A DNA stretch of 64,000 bases from Verrucomicrobiota bacterium (GTDB lineage Bacteria; Auribacterota; JABMQX01; JAFGEW01), in the NCBI GenBank assembly GCA_016931415.1, contig JAFGEW010000092.1:1-64000 (forward strand), given 5' to 3'. A program made the position numbers and the translations under genes. Shown here piece by piece: positions 18,615 to 28,318 of the stretch. The first letter of the stretch is position 1. Every line of letters starts with the position of its first letter. Below the pieces are notes generated by a model, which saw only the letters and a program-made list of their open reading frames with translations, was not told the DNA's origin and ran no database searches.

Positions 18615-19871
18615 TTAGTTGTAGATGGCAAGTTGGAGGAAGACGGTGGAGGGGGCGGCGCCGTATTCGGATTGCGGGGTGCCGGCGGCATCGAGGCCGT
18701 CGCCGTAGGGAACGTAGAAGCTGCCGAGGATGGTAACGTTGTCCGACAACGTGAGCTTGGCGCTGGGCGCAAGGACGCCTGAGCCGTCGTCTGGATTGGC
18801 GATCCAGACGAGGCTGACGGTCCACAAATCGTCAACGAGGTAGCTGGTTTGGATCGCCGCGGCGCGCCGGCCGAGGATCTGCGTATCACCGCGCAGGATT
18901 CGGGCGACGTACGCCGGGTCGGCCAGCCGCTGCTGCGCCAGCGCCATGTCGTCGGAGCCGAAGCCGGAGAAATGGTATTCGGCCCAGACGGTGAGCCCGT
19001 TGCCGATGTTGAACGTGTACGAGGCGCCGAGAACGGCCTTGGCGACGAGATCGTCGCCGCCGAAGAGCCCGCCATCGGCGAATCCATCGGGCGTGTCGAA
19101 GAGGGCCAGCTCGCCGTGCACGGCGGCGTCGCCGACGGTCGCTGAGAACGCGCCGGCGAACATAGTGTCCTCGGCGCGCTTGCCGGCGATGAACTCGGCG
19201 TCAACGAGGCCCGATGCCGTGCGCGCGCGCAGCCGGCCAAGCAGCGCGGAATCGTCCCACGACTCGCCGAACGCGCCGACGACGTCGAGCGAGGCCGTGT
19301 CGCCGAGGCGCACGTCGGCGCGGATCGCGTCGATGCCGCGGCGCCACTCGCGATCGACCTCGAGCGGCGAGAAGGGCGCAAAGACATCAATGCCGCTAAA
19401 GAGCACGCCTTTCCCCCACCCCACCGCCTGGCGGCCGACGGTGACGCTGGCGCGTTCGTCATGGAGCGCGGCCAGCGCACGGTCGAGTTCGTGGCGGTAG
19501 CCGTAGGCGTCGGTCTCGCGGATGGCGTCGTCGAGCTGCACGATGCGGTATGGCGCATCGGCCTGCGACGGCAGCACGGCGAGGTCGCCCGACGGAGGGG
19601 AGCCCAAGGTGCGCAGGCGTTGTTCGTAGGCGGCCTCGACCGTCGTGTCCGCGCCCAGACGCGCGCTCAGTGCGAACCGCAGCCGGCACAGGCCGGTGAG
19701 CGAATCGTCGTCTGAGATGAGTGTGCTCTGCTTGAAGGCGGTGACGAGATCGGCCGTACGCCCGCCATCGTCGCTGGACCAGATCTCACGCGCATCAGCC
19801 CACCCGCACATGAGCAGGGCGACACACGCCGCGATCACGGGCAAGCAGGTTCTCGCGCGTGCGGTCTTCAT
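18615..19871 (-). CDS. outer-membrane beta-barrel-like protein of an export cluster
   Basis: A 418-residue exported protein with a signal peptide (CLPVIAACVALLMCGWADA). The remainder alternates short amphipathic strands, for example 'LTVWAEYHFSGFG' and 'TVSLVWIAN', and ends in an aromatic strand (VFLQLAIYN) like outer-membrane porins. It resembles DUF1302-type barrels, but the family is unconfirmed. ATG at 19871 starts 4 bp after the ATPase stop; an alternative start at 19889 would overlap it. As the last gene of a LolA-like/FtsX/FtsX/ATPase cluster it may be the outer-membrane partner or the cargo. Confidence 0.75.
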   Translation of the reverse strand: MKTARARTCLPVIAACVALLMCGWADAREIWSSDDGGRTADLVTAFKQSTLISDDDSLTGLCRLRFALSARLGADTTVEAAYEQRLRTLGSPPSGDLAVLPSQADAPYRIVQLDDAIRETDAYGYRHELDRALAALHDERASVTVGRQAVGWGKGVLFSGIDVFAPFSPLEVDREWRRGIDAIRADVRLGDTASLDVVGAFGESWDDSALLGRLRARTASGLVDAEFIAGKRAEDTMFAGAFSATVGDAAVHGELALFDTPDGFADGGLFGGDDLVAKAVLGASYTFNIGNGLTVWAEYHFSGFGSDDMALAQQRLADPAYVARILRGDTQILGRRAAAIQTSYLVDDLWTVSLVWIANPDDGSGVLAPSAKLTLSDNVTILGSFYVPYGDGLDAAGTPQSEYGAAPSTVFLQLAIYN

Positions 19872-19875
19872 TGTG

Positions 19876-20598
19876 TCACGAGGCCTCATCTGTGGCAGCC
19901 GCTCTGCGGTCGCGTTGCTCGTCGGCGGTCACGTGCCCGTCGGTGAGCGTGACGACGCGTGAGGCGTAGGCGACGACGCGCGGGTCGTGGGTCGAGAAGA
20001 TGAACGTCATTGCGTGCTCGTCGCGCAGGCGGCGCATCATCGTCATGAGGGTCTCGGCGTTGTCGCCGTCGAGGTTGGCGGTCGGCTCGTCGGCAAGCAC
20101 GAGCTTGGGGCGCGACGCGACGGCGCGTGCCACGGCGACGCGCTGCTGCTGGCCGCCGGACATTTCGGGCGGCCGTCTGTCGGCAAGCTCGGCCAAGCCG
20201 AGCTCATCGAGCACGTCCTTCGAGCGCGTGCGGCGCTCGCGTCCGACGCCCTGAAGCTCGAGGACGAACTCGACGTTCTCGCGCGCCGTCAGCACGGGCA
20301 CGAGGTTGTACGCCTGGAAGACGAAGCCGAGTGACCGCATACGCAGATCGGCGCGCGCGCGACGGCTCAAGCCGGCCATGTCGCTGCCCAGGACAACGAG
20401 CTCGCCGCTCGTGACGGAGTCGAGTGCGCCGGCGAGGTTGAGGAGTGTCGTCTTGCCGCTACCCGATGGGCCGACGATGGCGACAAACTCGCCCGCCGCG
20501 ACGTCGAGCGTCACGCCACGCAGCGCGTGCACTTCAACGTCGCCGGTGCGGTAGACCTTCGTCACATCGAGTGCGTGAACGAGCCTGTTGTCAGTCAT
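19876..20598 (-). CDS. ABC transporter ATPase, LolD/MacB type
   Basis: A 240-residue ATPase with Walker A (GPSGSGKTT), Q-loop (FQAYNLVPVLTA), signature (MSGGQQQRVAVARA), Walker B (LVLADEPTANLD) and H-loop (STHDPRV). Length and motifs fit the LolD/MacB/FtsE subfamily, which drives mechanotransmission rather than substrate transport through the membrane. One base separates it from the upstream permease stop, so it is translated with the two FtsX-type permeases and probably powers them. Confidence 0.93.
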   Translation of the reverse strand: MTDNRLVHALDVTKVYRTGDVEVHALRGVTLDVAAGEFVAIVGPSGSGKTTLLNLAGALDSVTSGELVVLGSDMAGLSRRARADLRMRSLGFVFQAYNLVPVLTARENVEFVLELQGVGRERRTRSKDVLDELGLAELADRRPPEMSGGQQQRVAVARAVASRPKLVLADEPTANLDGDNAETLMTMMRRLRDEHAMTFIFSTHDPRVVAYASRVVTLTDGHVTADEQRDRRAAATDEAS

Positions 20599-20599
20599 G

Positions 20600-21835
20600 T
20601 CAGAACTCCCTCATTGCCTGTGCGGGTTCCGTTCGTGCGGCGCGCCACGCCGGGTAGGCCGTCGCGCCGAGCGTGGCGACGAGCGACACGCCGAGCGCGT
20701 ACCAGACGATCCACAGCCCGAAGTCGCCGTGCATGACCGGGTCGATGAGGACGCCGCCCATCGAGAGGTCGTCGCCCATCATGGCGCGGATATCAACGCC
20801 CCATGCCGAGAGCCAGTAGGCCACCGGCCCGCCGACGAGCAGCGCGACTGCTGCGCCGCCGAAACCGATGACGAAGGCCTCGATAATGAGGAGGTTGGCG
20901 ATCTGCCGGCCCTTCATACCGAGCGCGGCCAGCATGCCGAACTCGCGCCGCCGCTCGAGCACGGCGGTGAGCTGCGCGCTCGCGATGCCAAGCAGCACGA
21001 CAAGCACCACAATGCCGATGATCACCCGTGTAAAGACCCGGTCGCCGGCGACGCCGGCGGCGATCTCGGGCTCGACCTCTCGCCACGTGATCGCCTCGCT
21101 CCCATCGGGGATCATTGTCGCAAGCCGGTCGCGCGCGTGGTCCGTCTGGCGCGCGTCGTCGAGCAAGATGGTGATCTCTCCCGGGCCCTCGTAGCCGGTG
21201 ATCGCGTTGAGCTCGTCGAGCGTAACCTGGCAGATCGCGCCGTCGATCTCGCGGCTGCCGGTCTCGAGGAGACCGACGATCGTGAGCATCGCCTGCTGCA
21301 TGCCGTCGCGGCCGGAGAGGGTGGCGAGCAGATCGTCGTCGAGGCCGACGTCGAGCTTCTCGGCCAACCTGCGGCCGATGACGACCATGCCCCGGTCATC
21401 GGCGCGCAGGTAACGCCCGTCGACACGCGCGCGGCGAATGACGCGATTCGAGCGCAGCTCATCATCAGGCATAGCGCCAACGAGCTCGACGCCGGCGGTG
21501 CGGTTGCCGAACGCGAGCAGCCCGTTGGCCCGGGCGCGCACGGCGACGGCGCGCACGCCGGGCAGTGTTTCGGCGGCGGTGAGCGCGTCGCTCCAGTCGG
21601 CGATTCGAAGCGAGTTCTCGCGCGTCTCGAGCCATCCCTCGGGCGCAACGCGCAGGTGGCCCCTGCCGCTCTCGGCGGTGGCGCGGATCTGCATGTCGCC
21701 ACCGCCGTAGATCCACGACGTGGCGACGAGGCCGATCGCACAGCCAATGCCTACACCCACAACGGACAGCACCGTGCGCCGCCTGTGCCGGCGCAGGCTG
21801 CGCAGCGCGTAGGTGAGTGCAACCGTGCCGATCAT
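20600..21835 (-). CDS. FtsX-type ABC permease (second of pair)
   Basis: A 411-residue inner-membrane protein. It has one N-terminal transmembrane helix after a basic stretch (RSLRRHRRRTVLSVVGVGIGC), a large periplasmic domain of about 220 residues, and three C-terminal helices containing the FtsX core with 'LERRREFGMLAALGMKGRQI'. That is the LolCE/MacB layout. Its ATG overlaps the upstream permease stop by four bases (ATGA), indicating translational coupling. The two permeases probably form a heterodimer with the adjacent ATPase. Confidence 0.9.
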   Translation of the reverse strand: MIGTVALTYALRSLRRHRRRTVLSVVGVGIGCAIGLVATSWIYGGGDMQIRATAESGRGHLRVAPEGWLETRENSLRIADWSDALTAAETLPGVRAVAVRARANGLLAFGNRTAGVELVGAMPDDELRSNRVIRRARVDGRYLRADDRGMVVIGRRLAEKLDVGLDDDLLATLSGRDGMQQAMLTIVGLLETGSREIDGAICQVTLDELNAITGYEGPGEITILLDDARQTDHARDRLATMIPDGSEAITWREVEPEIAAGVAGDRVFTRVIIGIVVLVVLLGIASAQLTAVLERRREFGMLAALGMKGRQIANLLIIEAFVIGFGGAAVALLVGGPVAYWLSAWGVDIRAMMGDDLSMGGVLIDPVMHGDFGLWIVWYALGVSLVATLGATAYPAWRAARTEPAQAMREF

Positions 21836-23085
21836 GTGCGTGTGGCCTCCGCGGGTTCGAGCCGGGCCGCGATCATCGCCGGCCACAGCGAGGCAAGCAC
21901 GGCCGTGGCCGTCACGGCAGCGAATCCGAACACGATCTGGCGGATCTCGAACTTCGGGTAGACCGTGTACGAGAAGTTCAGGCCGCGGTAGGCGATCTCC
22001 TGGCCACCCAGGCCGCCGAGCGCGCCGTAATCGATGCCCGTGTGCGACGTGATGAGCACGACCACCGTCCCGAGCACCGAACCGATGGCGACGCCGACGA
22101 GCCCAAGTATGATCGCCTCGACGAGCACAAGCCGCACGACGCGCTTCGGCCTCGTCCCGAGCGCGAGCAGCATGCCCAACTCTCGACGCCGCTCGAAGGT
22201 GGCCATCATCATCGTGTTGGCGATCCCCGCGGCCGCGGCCAGAAACAGGATTGCGATGAAGATCCCGTCGGACCAGTTCTTCATGTCGAGCATCGAGACG
22301 AGCTCGGGCGCCGCCTCGCGCCACGTGTGCACCGTGGCGTCGCGCAGCGCGGGGATCGCGGCAATCTGCTTCGCCAACTCGTTGGCACGGCGGTACTCGT
22401 CGCCTTGCACGAGGAGTTCGTGTGCCTGGTCGGGCATGCCGAGGAACCGGCCGGCCTCATCGAGCGCCATAATGATGCCGAGCCGGTTCACAACGTCGGT
22501 CTTGCCGCTGATGATGGCCTTGATAACGAAGAGGCCGCTCACGGGAACCTCGTCAACGTCCTGGCCGATCACGGCGACCTGCCTCCCTACCTCCAGGCCG
22601 AGCCGGCGCGCGAGCACCTTGCCGACGACAACGCCCCCGCCCCCGGGCAGCTCTTCGGGCGTGAGCGCATCGAGGATGCCCCCGCGCCCCGCTTCGACCG
22701 CCACGTCGAGCCCGAGAACCATGGCGGCCTCGGCATCGGCGGGCTCGTCGGTCTTCTCTCCGCGCGCGGCGAGCACGGCCGAGTAGATGCGCGGCGAGAC
22801 GCCGCTCACCGACGGGATTGCCTCGATGCGCGCGCGCAGCTCGTCGAGGTGGTCCACGTAGAGGTCGACGGCTTGCTCGTCGCGCCAGTCCGTGTGGTGG
22901 ATCTGAACGTGGCCGACGAGCGGGCCCGTGATCGTGCGCAGGATGTCCTCGAACATGCCGGCCATCATGCCGTTGACAGCGACGAGCGTGAGCTGGCCGA
23001 GCGCGATCGCGGCCAGAGCGAGCGCGGTCCGCTTGCGATTGCGGCCCAGGTTGCGCCAGGCGATCCGCAGTGTCGTCAAACGCAT
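21832..23085 (-). CDS. FtsX-type ABC permease (first of pair)
   Basis: A 417-residue inner-membrane protein of the LolC/LolE/MacB class. It begins with 'LRIAWRNLGRNRKRTALALAAIA', has a long periplasmic region and three C-terminal helices, and carries 'FERRRELGMLLALGTRPKR' between helices. It is related to the next gene but distinct, which suggests a LolCE-like heterodimer. It lies directly downstream of the LolA-like gene, 33 bp away, which supports a role in moving lipidated or hydrophobic cargo out of the inner membrane. Confidence 0.9.
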   Translation of the reverse strand: MRLTTLRIAWRNLGRNRKRTALALAAIALGQLTLVAVNGMMAGMFEDILRTITGPLVGHVQIHHTDWRDEQAVDLYVDHLDELRARIEAIPSVSGVSPRIYSAVLAARGEKTDEPADAEAAMVLGLDVAVEAGRGGILDALTPEELPGGGGVVVGKVLARRLGLEVGRQVAVIGQDVDEVPVSGLFVIKAIISGKTDVVNRLGIIMALDEAGRFLGMPDQAHELLVQGDEYRRANELAKQIAAIPALRDATVHTWREAAPELVSMLDMKNWSDGIFIAILFLAAAAGIANTMMMATFERRRELGMLLALGTRPKRVVRLVLVEAIILGLVGVAIGSVLGTVVVLITSHTGIDYGALGGLGGQEIAYRGLNFSYTVYPKFEIRQIVFGFAAVTATAVLASLWPAMIAARLEPAEATRT

Positions 23086-23118
23086 GGTCCTGCCGTTGCC
23101 CCAGCCGCGGGTGACTGG

Positions 23119-24021
23119 CTAGCGGTGCTGCTCGAGCGTCGAGAGCGTGAACAGGCTCTCGGGCACATCGGCGCCGAAGTCCAGCTCGTCGTAGACCAGG
23201 ACTGTCTTATAGCCCTCTTTGTCTGCCGGCGCCATCTCCATCCGCGTCGGCACGGCGCGGCCGTCGAACTCGCGCACATCCGAGAACGTCATCACGCGCG
23301 CCAGGCGGCCACGTCGGTCGTAGTACCGTGCTTCGAGCGGCAGCGTCCCGTCGGGCGTCACGACGTACTCGATCCGGTCCCACAGCCCGACGGTGCCTTC
23401 CTTCGCCCTCAGGTCGACGATCCAGCCCTCGGGGTCCGTCGAGCGGCTGGTGACTTCGGCGTCGAAGTCGTCGAGCAGCGACGACTCGCGCACGAGGTCG
23501 TCGTTGGTGAAATCGCTGCCCATCCATGAGCTGAGCATCATCGAGGGGGGGATGCGGATCGTGCGCGCGATGTTCGGCATGTAGTTCCACAGGTTCTTGC
23601 CGATCCTGAGCGTGGCCGTGCCCTTCTCGCGCGCGGGTGCTTCGATCACGATGAGCGCCTTCTCCTTGCCGAGCGTCCAGGCCTTCATCGTGAGCTTGCG
23701 CGTGCGCCGCGGCTTGAACACTGTGAGCGTCATCGTCGAGATCGAGCTCTCAGCGCGATAGAGGTCGTCGAGATGTTCGAGGACACGCTTGAGCACGAGC
23801 TCACCCGTGGTGGGATGGACGAGCGGCGGCGTGTCGGCATGACTCTTCGAAGAATCCTTGCCATCGGCCATCGAGGAGGCCGTGTCCGAGGCCGCCTCGG
23901 CGCCGGTGGCGTCCGGCGGCTCGACGGCCTCGCCGCGGCCGGCTTCGTCTTGAGATCGCGCTTCCAAGCCGAAGGCGCCAAGAGCAACGATAGAGAGGCA
24001 GAGGCGCAGGATCCTGTGCAT
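23119..24021 (-). CDS. LolA-like outer-membrane lipoprotein-sorting protein
   Basis: A 300-residue exported protein with a signal peptide (LRLCLSIVALGAFGLEARS) and a Ser/Asp-rich linker. Its mature domain resembles the LolA-like 'outer membrane lipoprotein-sorting' family: 'MTLTVFKPRRTRKLTMKAW', 'IGKNLWNYMPNIARTIRIPPSMM', 'SWMGSDFTNDDLVRE' and 'LDFGADVPESLFTLSTLE'. It heads the five-gene cluster with FtsX permeases. Starts at 24048 and 24156 are also open; 24021 was chosen because it begins the signal peptide and has a GAGG site. Confidence 0.85.
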   Translation of the reverse strand: MHRILRLCLSIVALGAFGLEARSQDEAGRGEAVEPPDATGAEAASDTASSMADGKDSSKSHADTPPLVHPTTGELVLKRVLEHLDDLYRAESSISTMTLTVFKPRRTRKLTMKAWTLGKEKALIVIEAPAREKGTATLRIGKNLWNYMPNIARTIRIPPSMMLSSWMGSDFTNDDLVRESSLLDDFDAEVTSRSTDPEGWIVDLRAKEGTVGLWDRIEYVVTPDGTLPLEARYYDRRGRLARVMTFSDVREFDGRAVPTRMEMAPADKEGYKTVLVYDELDFGADVPESLFTLSTLEQHR

Positions 24022-24173
24022 GAGGACATGACCTCGCTTCACCGCCATGGTCTCCCTGTATCCAAGCTCGCTTGTCACTAGCCGGGCGAGCACCGCGTTC
24101 GGTGCTTGTGCTCCACACTCCGATCTTATGGACGTTGCATCAAGAGGAATCTTCACCGGAGCGCAGGGATTGC

Positions 24174-24202
24174 TTGCATGCGCGGGCCCTCGCCGCTATT
24201 GT
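24174..24202 (+). promoter_or_regulatory. sigma-70-type promoter for the radical SAM gene
   Basis: TTGCAT at 24174-24179 and TATTGT at 24197-24202 are separated by 17 bp. The GTG start at 24241 lies about 38 bp downstream. Confidence 0.5.
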
Positions 24203-24240
24203 AGGCGCCGACCCAACGAGGTAACGCATAAGGACAACCT

Positions 24241-25899
24241 GTGATAGCTCCGCTCGACCACAGAACCAAGTGCCTGCTTGTCCAGGCGCGGTTCTCGCAG
24301 TTCAGTTTCTGGAACTACGTCGACGTCTGCAAGATCGTCGGCGCCAAATACCCCGCCGCACCCCTCGGGCTCATGACCGTCGCCGCCCTGTTGCCGCAGG
24401 ACTGGACGCTCAAGCTCGTTGACGAGAATGTCGAGCCGTTGCTCGATGAGCATTTTGAGTGGGCCGACATCGTCTGCACGGGCGGCATGCTGCCGCAGCA
24501 GCAGAGCGTGCTGTCGGTCATCGACAAGGCGCACGCGCACGGCTGCCGCGTCGTGGTCGGCGGACCCGATCCCACGGCGCAGCCGACGCTGTACGAATCG
24601 GCCGACTATCTGGTCCAGGGCGAGGGCGAGCTGACGATCCCCATGCTGATCGAGGACCTGGCGCGCGGCGCCACGAGCGGCGTATACGCCTCGCCGGACC
24701 GGCCGGACATGGCTCACGCCGTCGTGCCGCGCTACGACCTCATCCGCTTCAAGGACTACATCCAGGTCGGCGTGCAGTACTCGCGCGGCTGTCCCTTCAA
24801 CTGCGAGTTCTGCGACATCATCGAGCTCTACGGCCGCAAGCAGCGCACCAAGCCCCCCGAGCAGGTGATGAAGGAGCTTCAGGTCCTCTACGACCTTGGG
24901 TATCGGGGCCACATCGATTTCGTGGACGACAACTTCGTCGGCAACAAGCGCAAGGTCAAGGCGCTCCTGCCGGCGATCCGCGCCTGGTCCGAAGCGCACG
25001 GTTACCCGTTCTACTTCTCGACGGAAGCCTCGATCGAGTTCGCTGACGACGACGAGTTGCTGGGCATGATGCGCGACGTCGATTTCCGTTACGTGTTCGT
25101 CGGCATCGAAACGCCCGACGACGAGGTGCTGAAGCAGGCGCAGAAGACGCAGAACCTCCACCGGTCGCTGACCCGGAGCCTGACCAGGATTCGCGCGCAC
25201 GGCATGATCGTCAACGCCGGCTTCATCATGGGCTTCGACAACGAGACCGACCAGACCGCCGATCGAATGATCCGCTGCATTCAGGACTCGGGGATCTGTA
25301 TGGCGATGCTCGGCATGCTCTACGCCCTCCCGAGCACTCAGCTCACCAGGCGATTGAGGCGGGAGGGCAGACTGCTCGACAATGGCTCAAAGCAACGCAC
25401 CAACAGCACGGACGTTGACCAGATGACGAGCGGGCTGAACTTCGTGACCGCCCGGCCGCGTTCGAAGATCCTCGAAGACTACGTGCGCGTGCTCAAGTAC
25501 ATCTACGACCCGGCGAACTACTACGAACGCATCGCCTCCACCGCGCTCAACCTGCGGCGGGTCGACAAATACAGGCCTTCCTTTGGGCGTATCCTGCGCG
25601 CCGCGCGGTCGTTCCTGCGGCTGTGCGCCAAGACGGCGTTCAGACGCAGAACGGGGCCGCTGTTCTGGAGACTGCTCGTCAAGGTGTTGCTGCGCAATCC
25701 CCGGGCGGCCGAATCGGCCGTCAACCTTGCGGCGATGTTCATCCATTTCGAGAAGCAGTGCAGGTTCATCGTCGAAAACGCGGGCCGGAGACTTGCTCAG
25801 ATCGAGGAGCACGGCGAGGAGCTTCGCGCGCGCACGCGATGCGAGGACGTCCGCAACGTGCGCCCCGCCGAGGCACTGATGCTTTCGGAGGCCGAGTAG
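24241..25899 (+). CDS. B12-binding-type radical SAM protein (DUF4070-like C-terminus)
   Basis: A 552-residue enzyme. An N-terminal cobalamin-binding-like Rossmann domain (about 10-140: 'PPAAPLGLMTVAALL'-like start, 'VVVGGPDPT', 'YLVQGEGE') precedes a radical SAM domain whose cluster ligands are Cys184, Cys188 and Cys191 (RGCPFNCEFC). 'DFVDDNFVGNKRK' and 'FVGIETPD' are typical of this superfamily, and the tail resembles DUF4070. The canonical DxHxxG cobalamin-ligand motif is not evident. Translation starts at GTG behind AAGGA. It stands alone, so the substrate is unknown. Confidence 0.88.
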   Translation: MIAPLDHRTKCLLVQARFSQFSFWNYVDVCKIVGAKYPAAPLGLMTVAALLPQDWTLKLVDENVEPLLDEHFEWADIVCTGGMLPQQQSVLSVIDKAHAHGCRVVVGGPDPTAQPTLYESADYLVQGEGELTIPMLIEDLARGATSGVYASPDRPDMAHAVVPRYDLIRFKDYIQVGVQYSRGCPFNCEFCDIIELYGRKQRTKPPEQVMKELQVLYDLGYRGHIDFVDDNFVGNKRKVKALLPAIRAWSEAHGYPFYFSTEASIEFADDDELLGMMRDVDFRYVFVGIETPDDEVLKQAQKTQNLHRSLTRSLTRIRAHGMIVNAGFIMGFDNETDQTADRMIRCIQDSGICMAMLGMLYALPSTQLTRRLRREGRLLDNGSKQRTNSTDVDQMTSGLNFVTARPRSKILEDYVRVLKYIYDPANYYERIASTALNLRRVDKYRPSFGRILRAARSFLRLCAKTAFRRRTGPLFWRLLVKVLLRNPRAAESAVNLAAMFIHFEKQCRFIVENAGRRLAQIEEHGEELRARTRCEDVRNVRPAEALMLSEAE

Positions 25900-25945
25900 G
25901 GAGGGATGCGTCGCCGCGCCGTGGGCCAGCGACTGCTCGAGCGGA

Positions 25946-26021
25946 TGGTGAGCCGGGTGGGGTTCGAACCCACGGCCAACGGATTAAAAGTCCGTTGCTC
26001 TGCCACCTGAGCTACCGGCCC
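25946..26021 (-). tRNA. tRNA-Lys (UUU)
   Basis: A complete cloverleaf with acceptor stem GGGCCGG/CCGGCTC (one G-U pair), D stem GCTC/GAGC, anticodon loop CTTTTAA between ACGGA and TCCGT (anticodon TTT) and T arm GTGGG-TTCGAAC-CCCAC. The discriminator is A and a CCA end is encoded. It lies between the convergent radical SAM and frr genes. Confidence 0.97.
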
Positions 26022-26031
26022 AACACGGGTC

Positions 26032-26060
26032 AGGATACGACAAGTACGCCGGGCCGTGAA
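26032..26060 (-). promoter_or_regulatory. promoter for tRNA-Lys
   Basis: On the minus strand, TTCACG (26060-26055) and TATCCT (26037-26032) are spaced by 17 bp. The predicted transcript would start only a few bases before the mature tRNA 5' end. Confidence 0.5.
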
Positions 26061-26146
26061 GTGCGAAACGCACACCCCAGTGCCCGGCGTCGGAACTCGT
26101 CAGTGGGGGTCCAGGCGCGGCGCTCGTTACCGAGCCGCCGGGGGCG

Positions 26147-26707
26147 TCAGACCTCCATGATCTCTTTTTCTTTGCCGGCGAGGAGCTCGTCGATCTTCCT
26201 GATGTGGCCGTCGGTCGCTTCCTGGACGCGCTTCTCCTCGCGGTGCAGGTCGTCCTCGGTGATCGTGCCCGCTTTTTGAAGCTTCTTGAGCTCCTCGTTC
26301 TGCTCGCGGCGGACGTTGCGGATCGACACGCGCGTGTCCTCGGCGATCTTGCGCACGGTCTTGACGAGGTCCTTGCGGCGCTCTTCGTCGAGCTCGGGAA
26401 TCGGCAGGCGCACGAGCTTGCCGTCGTTGACCGGCGTGATGCCAAGCGACGACTGGTTGATGGCCTTGACGATGGCCGGCACGACGCTCGGGTCCCACGG
26501 CTGGATGACAATAAGGCGCGGCTCGGGCGTGGCGATCTTGGCCATCTCTCGGAGCCGCGTCGGCGTACCGTAGTAGTCGACCTGGATGTTCTCGACGAGC
26601 GCGGGCGAGGCCTTCCCGGTGCGGATCGTGGAGAGCTCGTCGTGGAAGACCTGGATGGTCTTATCCATGCGTGCGTTCATCTCGATCAACAGCTTGTCAA
26701 CTGGCAT
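26147..26707 (-). CDS. frr: ribosome recycling factor
   Basis: A 186-residue RRF of normal length, which with EF-G splits post-termination ribosomes. Diagnostic stretches are '[28 protein letters not shown]', '[16 protein letters not shown]', '[26 protein letters not shown]' and '[14 protein letters not shown]'. It is the last gene of rpsB-tsf-pyrH-frr and its start overlaps the pyrH stop by 11 bp, implying translational coupling. Confidence 0.98.
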   Translation of the reverse strand: MPVDKLLIEMNARMDKTIQVFHDELSTIRTGKASPALVENIQVDYYGTPTRLREMAKIATPEPRLIVIQPWDPSVVPAIVKAINQSSLGITPVNDGKLVRLPIPELDEERRKDLVKTVRKIAEDTRVSIRNVRREQNEELKKLQKAGTITEDDLHREEKRVQEATDGHIRKIDELLAGKEKEIMEV

Positions 26708-27431
26708 CGTTCACCTCCCGGATAACTGTCCCAACCTTCTCGCCCGTGACAACGCGTCGGAGGTTGCCCTCGACGTTGAGGTTGAACACGACAATCGGAA
26801 TCGCGTTGTCCATGCACAGCGTGACCGCCGTGCTGTCCATCACTTTGAGCCGTTCCTGGATCACATCAACGTAGGTGAGCTCCGTGTAGAGCTTCGCGTT
26901 CGAGTCCTTCTCGGGGTCGGCCGAGTAAACGCCGTCGACACGCGTGGCCTTGATCACCACGTCGGCACTGATCTCGCTCGCGCGCAGCGCCGCGGCGGTG
27001 TCCGTGGTGAAGAACGGGTTGCCCGTGCCGCCGACGAAGATGACGACGCGCCCCCGCTCGAGGTGGCGCATGGCGCGGCGGAGGATGAATGGCTCGGCGA
27101 GCTCCTTGATCTCAATCGCGGTGAGCGCACGCGTCGGCACGCCCTGGCGCTCGAGGGCTTCCTGGAGGGCCATGCCGTTCATGATCGTCGCGAGCATGCC
27201 CATGTAGTCGGCCGCGGTACGGTCGAAGCCCTTCGCACTGGCCGCCAGGCCGCGAAAGATGTTGCCGCCGCCGACCACGAGGGCCACTTCGACGCCGAGC
27301 TTGTGCACCTCGGCCACTTCGGCGGCAATGCGGTGGCAGGTGACGGGGCAGATCCCGTACCCAAGCTCCCCCTGGAGCGCCTCGCCGCTGAGCTTCAGCA
27401 GGATGCGCTTGAACGCCGGGGCGTCCGCCAT
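26697..27431 (-). CDS. pyrH: uridylate (UMP) kinase
   Basis: A 244-residue bacterial UMP kinase of the amino-acid-kinase fold, converting UMP and ATP to UDP. Motifs are '[13 protein letters not shown]', '[10 protein letters not shown]', '[20 protein letters not shown]', '[21 protein letters not shown]' and '[11 protein letters not shown]'. It sits between tsf (11-bp gap) and frr (11-bp overlap) in the widespread operon order. Confidence 0.98.
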   Translation of the reverse strand: MADAPAFKRILLKLSGEALQGELGYGICPVTCHRIAAEVAEVHKLGVEVALVVGGGNIFRGLAASAKGFDRTAADYMGMLATIMNGMALQEALERQGVPTRALTAIEIKELAEPFILRRAMRHLERGRVVIFVGGTGNPFFTTDTAAALRASEISADVVIKATRVDGVYSADPEKDSNAKLYTELTYVDVIQERLKVMDSTAVTLCMDNAIPIVVFNLNVEGNLRRVVTGEKVGTVIREVNDAS

Positions 27432-27442
27432 GGCGTTGTCCC

Positions 27443-28318
27443 CTATTCCTCGGACTCGCCGACCGCGAAACGGCTGAACTGCTTGATCTCGATCGTGTCG
27501 CCGACCTCTTTGCCGCGCTTGCCGAGGTACTGGGCCACGCTCATCTCGCGGTCCTTGACGAACTCCTGGTCGAGCAAGCAGACCTCGGCATAGAACTTCG
27601 ACAGCTTGCCTTCGACGATCTTGTCGACGACGTGGGCCGGCTTGTTCTCGACCTGAGCCCGGTAGATGTCACGCTCGCGATCGAGCACGGCCGCCGGGAT
27701 CTCGCTCGAGCGGATGTAGCCGGGGCTGTGCGCGGCGACCTGGAGCGCCACGTCGCGCACGGCCTCGCGGAAGCCGTCGGCGGCCACCGTCTCGGGTTTG
27801 GTGCACGAGACCTCGACGAGCACGCCGACCTTGTCGCCGTGGTGGACATAGGCGGCCACGGTCCCGTTGCCGTTGACGCTGTAGACGACGCAACGGCGCA
27901 CGAGCATGTTCTCTCCGATCTTGGCGATAAGCGCCACGAGCACCTCGTTCACCGTGCCTTGGCCGCCGAGTGGCAGGGCACGCAGCGCCTCGACGTCACG
28001 CGGTCTCTTCTCGACGGCAAGCGCCGCGACGTCCTTGACAAACGCCCGGAAATCGTCGTTGCGCGCGACGAAGTCCGTCTCGCAGTTGACCTCAACGAGC
28101 ACGCCGCAATCGCCGGAAGCCGTGATCGCCGAGGCAATCAAGCCTTCAGCAGCCGCTCGGCCCGCGCGCTTCTCGGCCTTGGCAACGCCCGACTTGCGCA
28201 ACACGTCGATGGCGGCCTCGATATCGCCGCCGGTCTGCTCGAGCGCCTTCTTACAATCCATCATCCCCGCGCCGGTCTTGTCGCGGAGATGCTTGACTTC
28301 CGCTGCACTAATTGCCAT
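27443..28318 (-). CDS. tsf: translation elongation factor Ts
   Basis: A 291-residue nucleotide exchange factor for EF-Tu. The N-terminal UBA-like region '[37 protein letters not shown]' and the core motif '[16 protein letters not shown]' are intact. Its ATG overlaps the rpsB stop by 11 bp. Length matches the family. Confidence 0.98.
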   Translation of the reverse strand: MAISAAEVKHLRDKTGAGMMDCKKALEQTGGDIEAAIDVLRKSGVAKAEKRAGRAAAEGLIASAITASGDCGVLVEVNCETDFVARNDDFRAFVKDVAALAVEKRPRDVEALRALPLGGQGTVNEVLVALIAKIGENMLVRRCVVYSVNGNGTVAAYVHHGDKVGVLVEVSCTKPETVAADGFREAVRDVALQVAAHSPGYIRSSEIPAAVLDRERDIYRAQVENKPAHVVDKIVEGKLSKFYAEVCLLDQEFVKDREMSVAQYLGKRGKEVGDTIEIKQFSRFAVGESEE

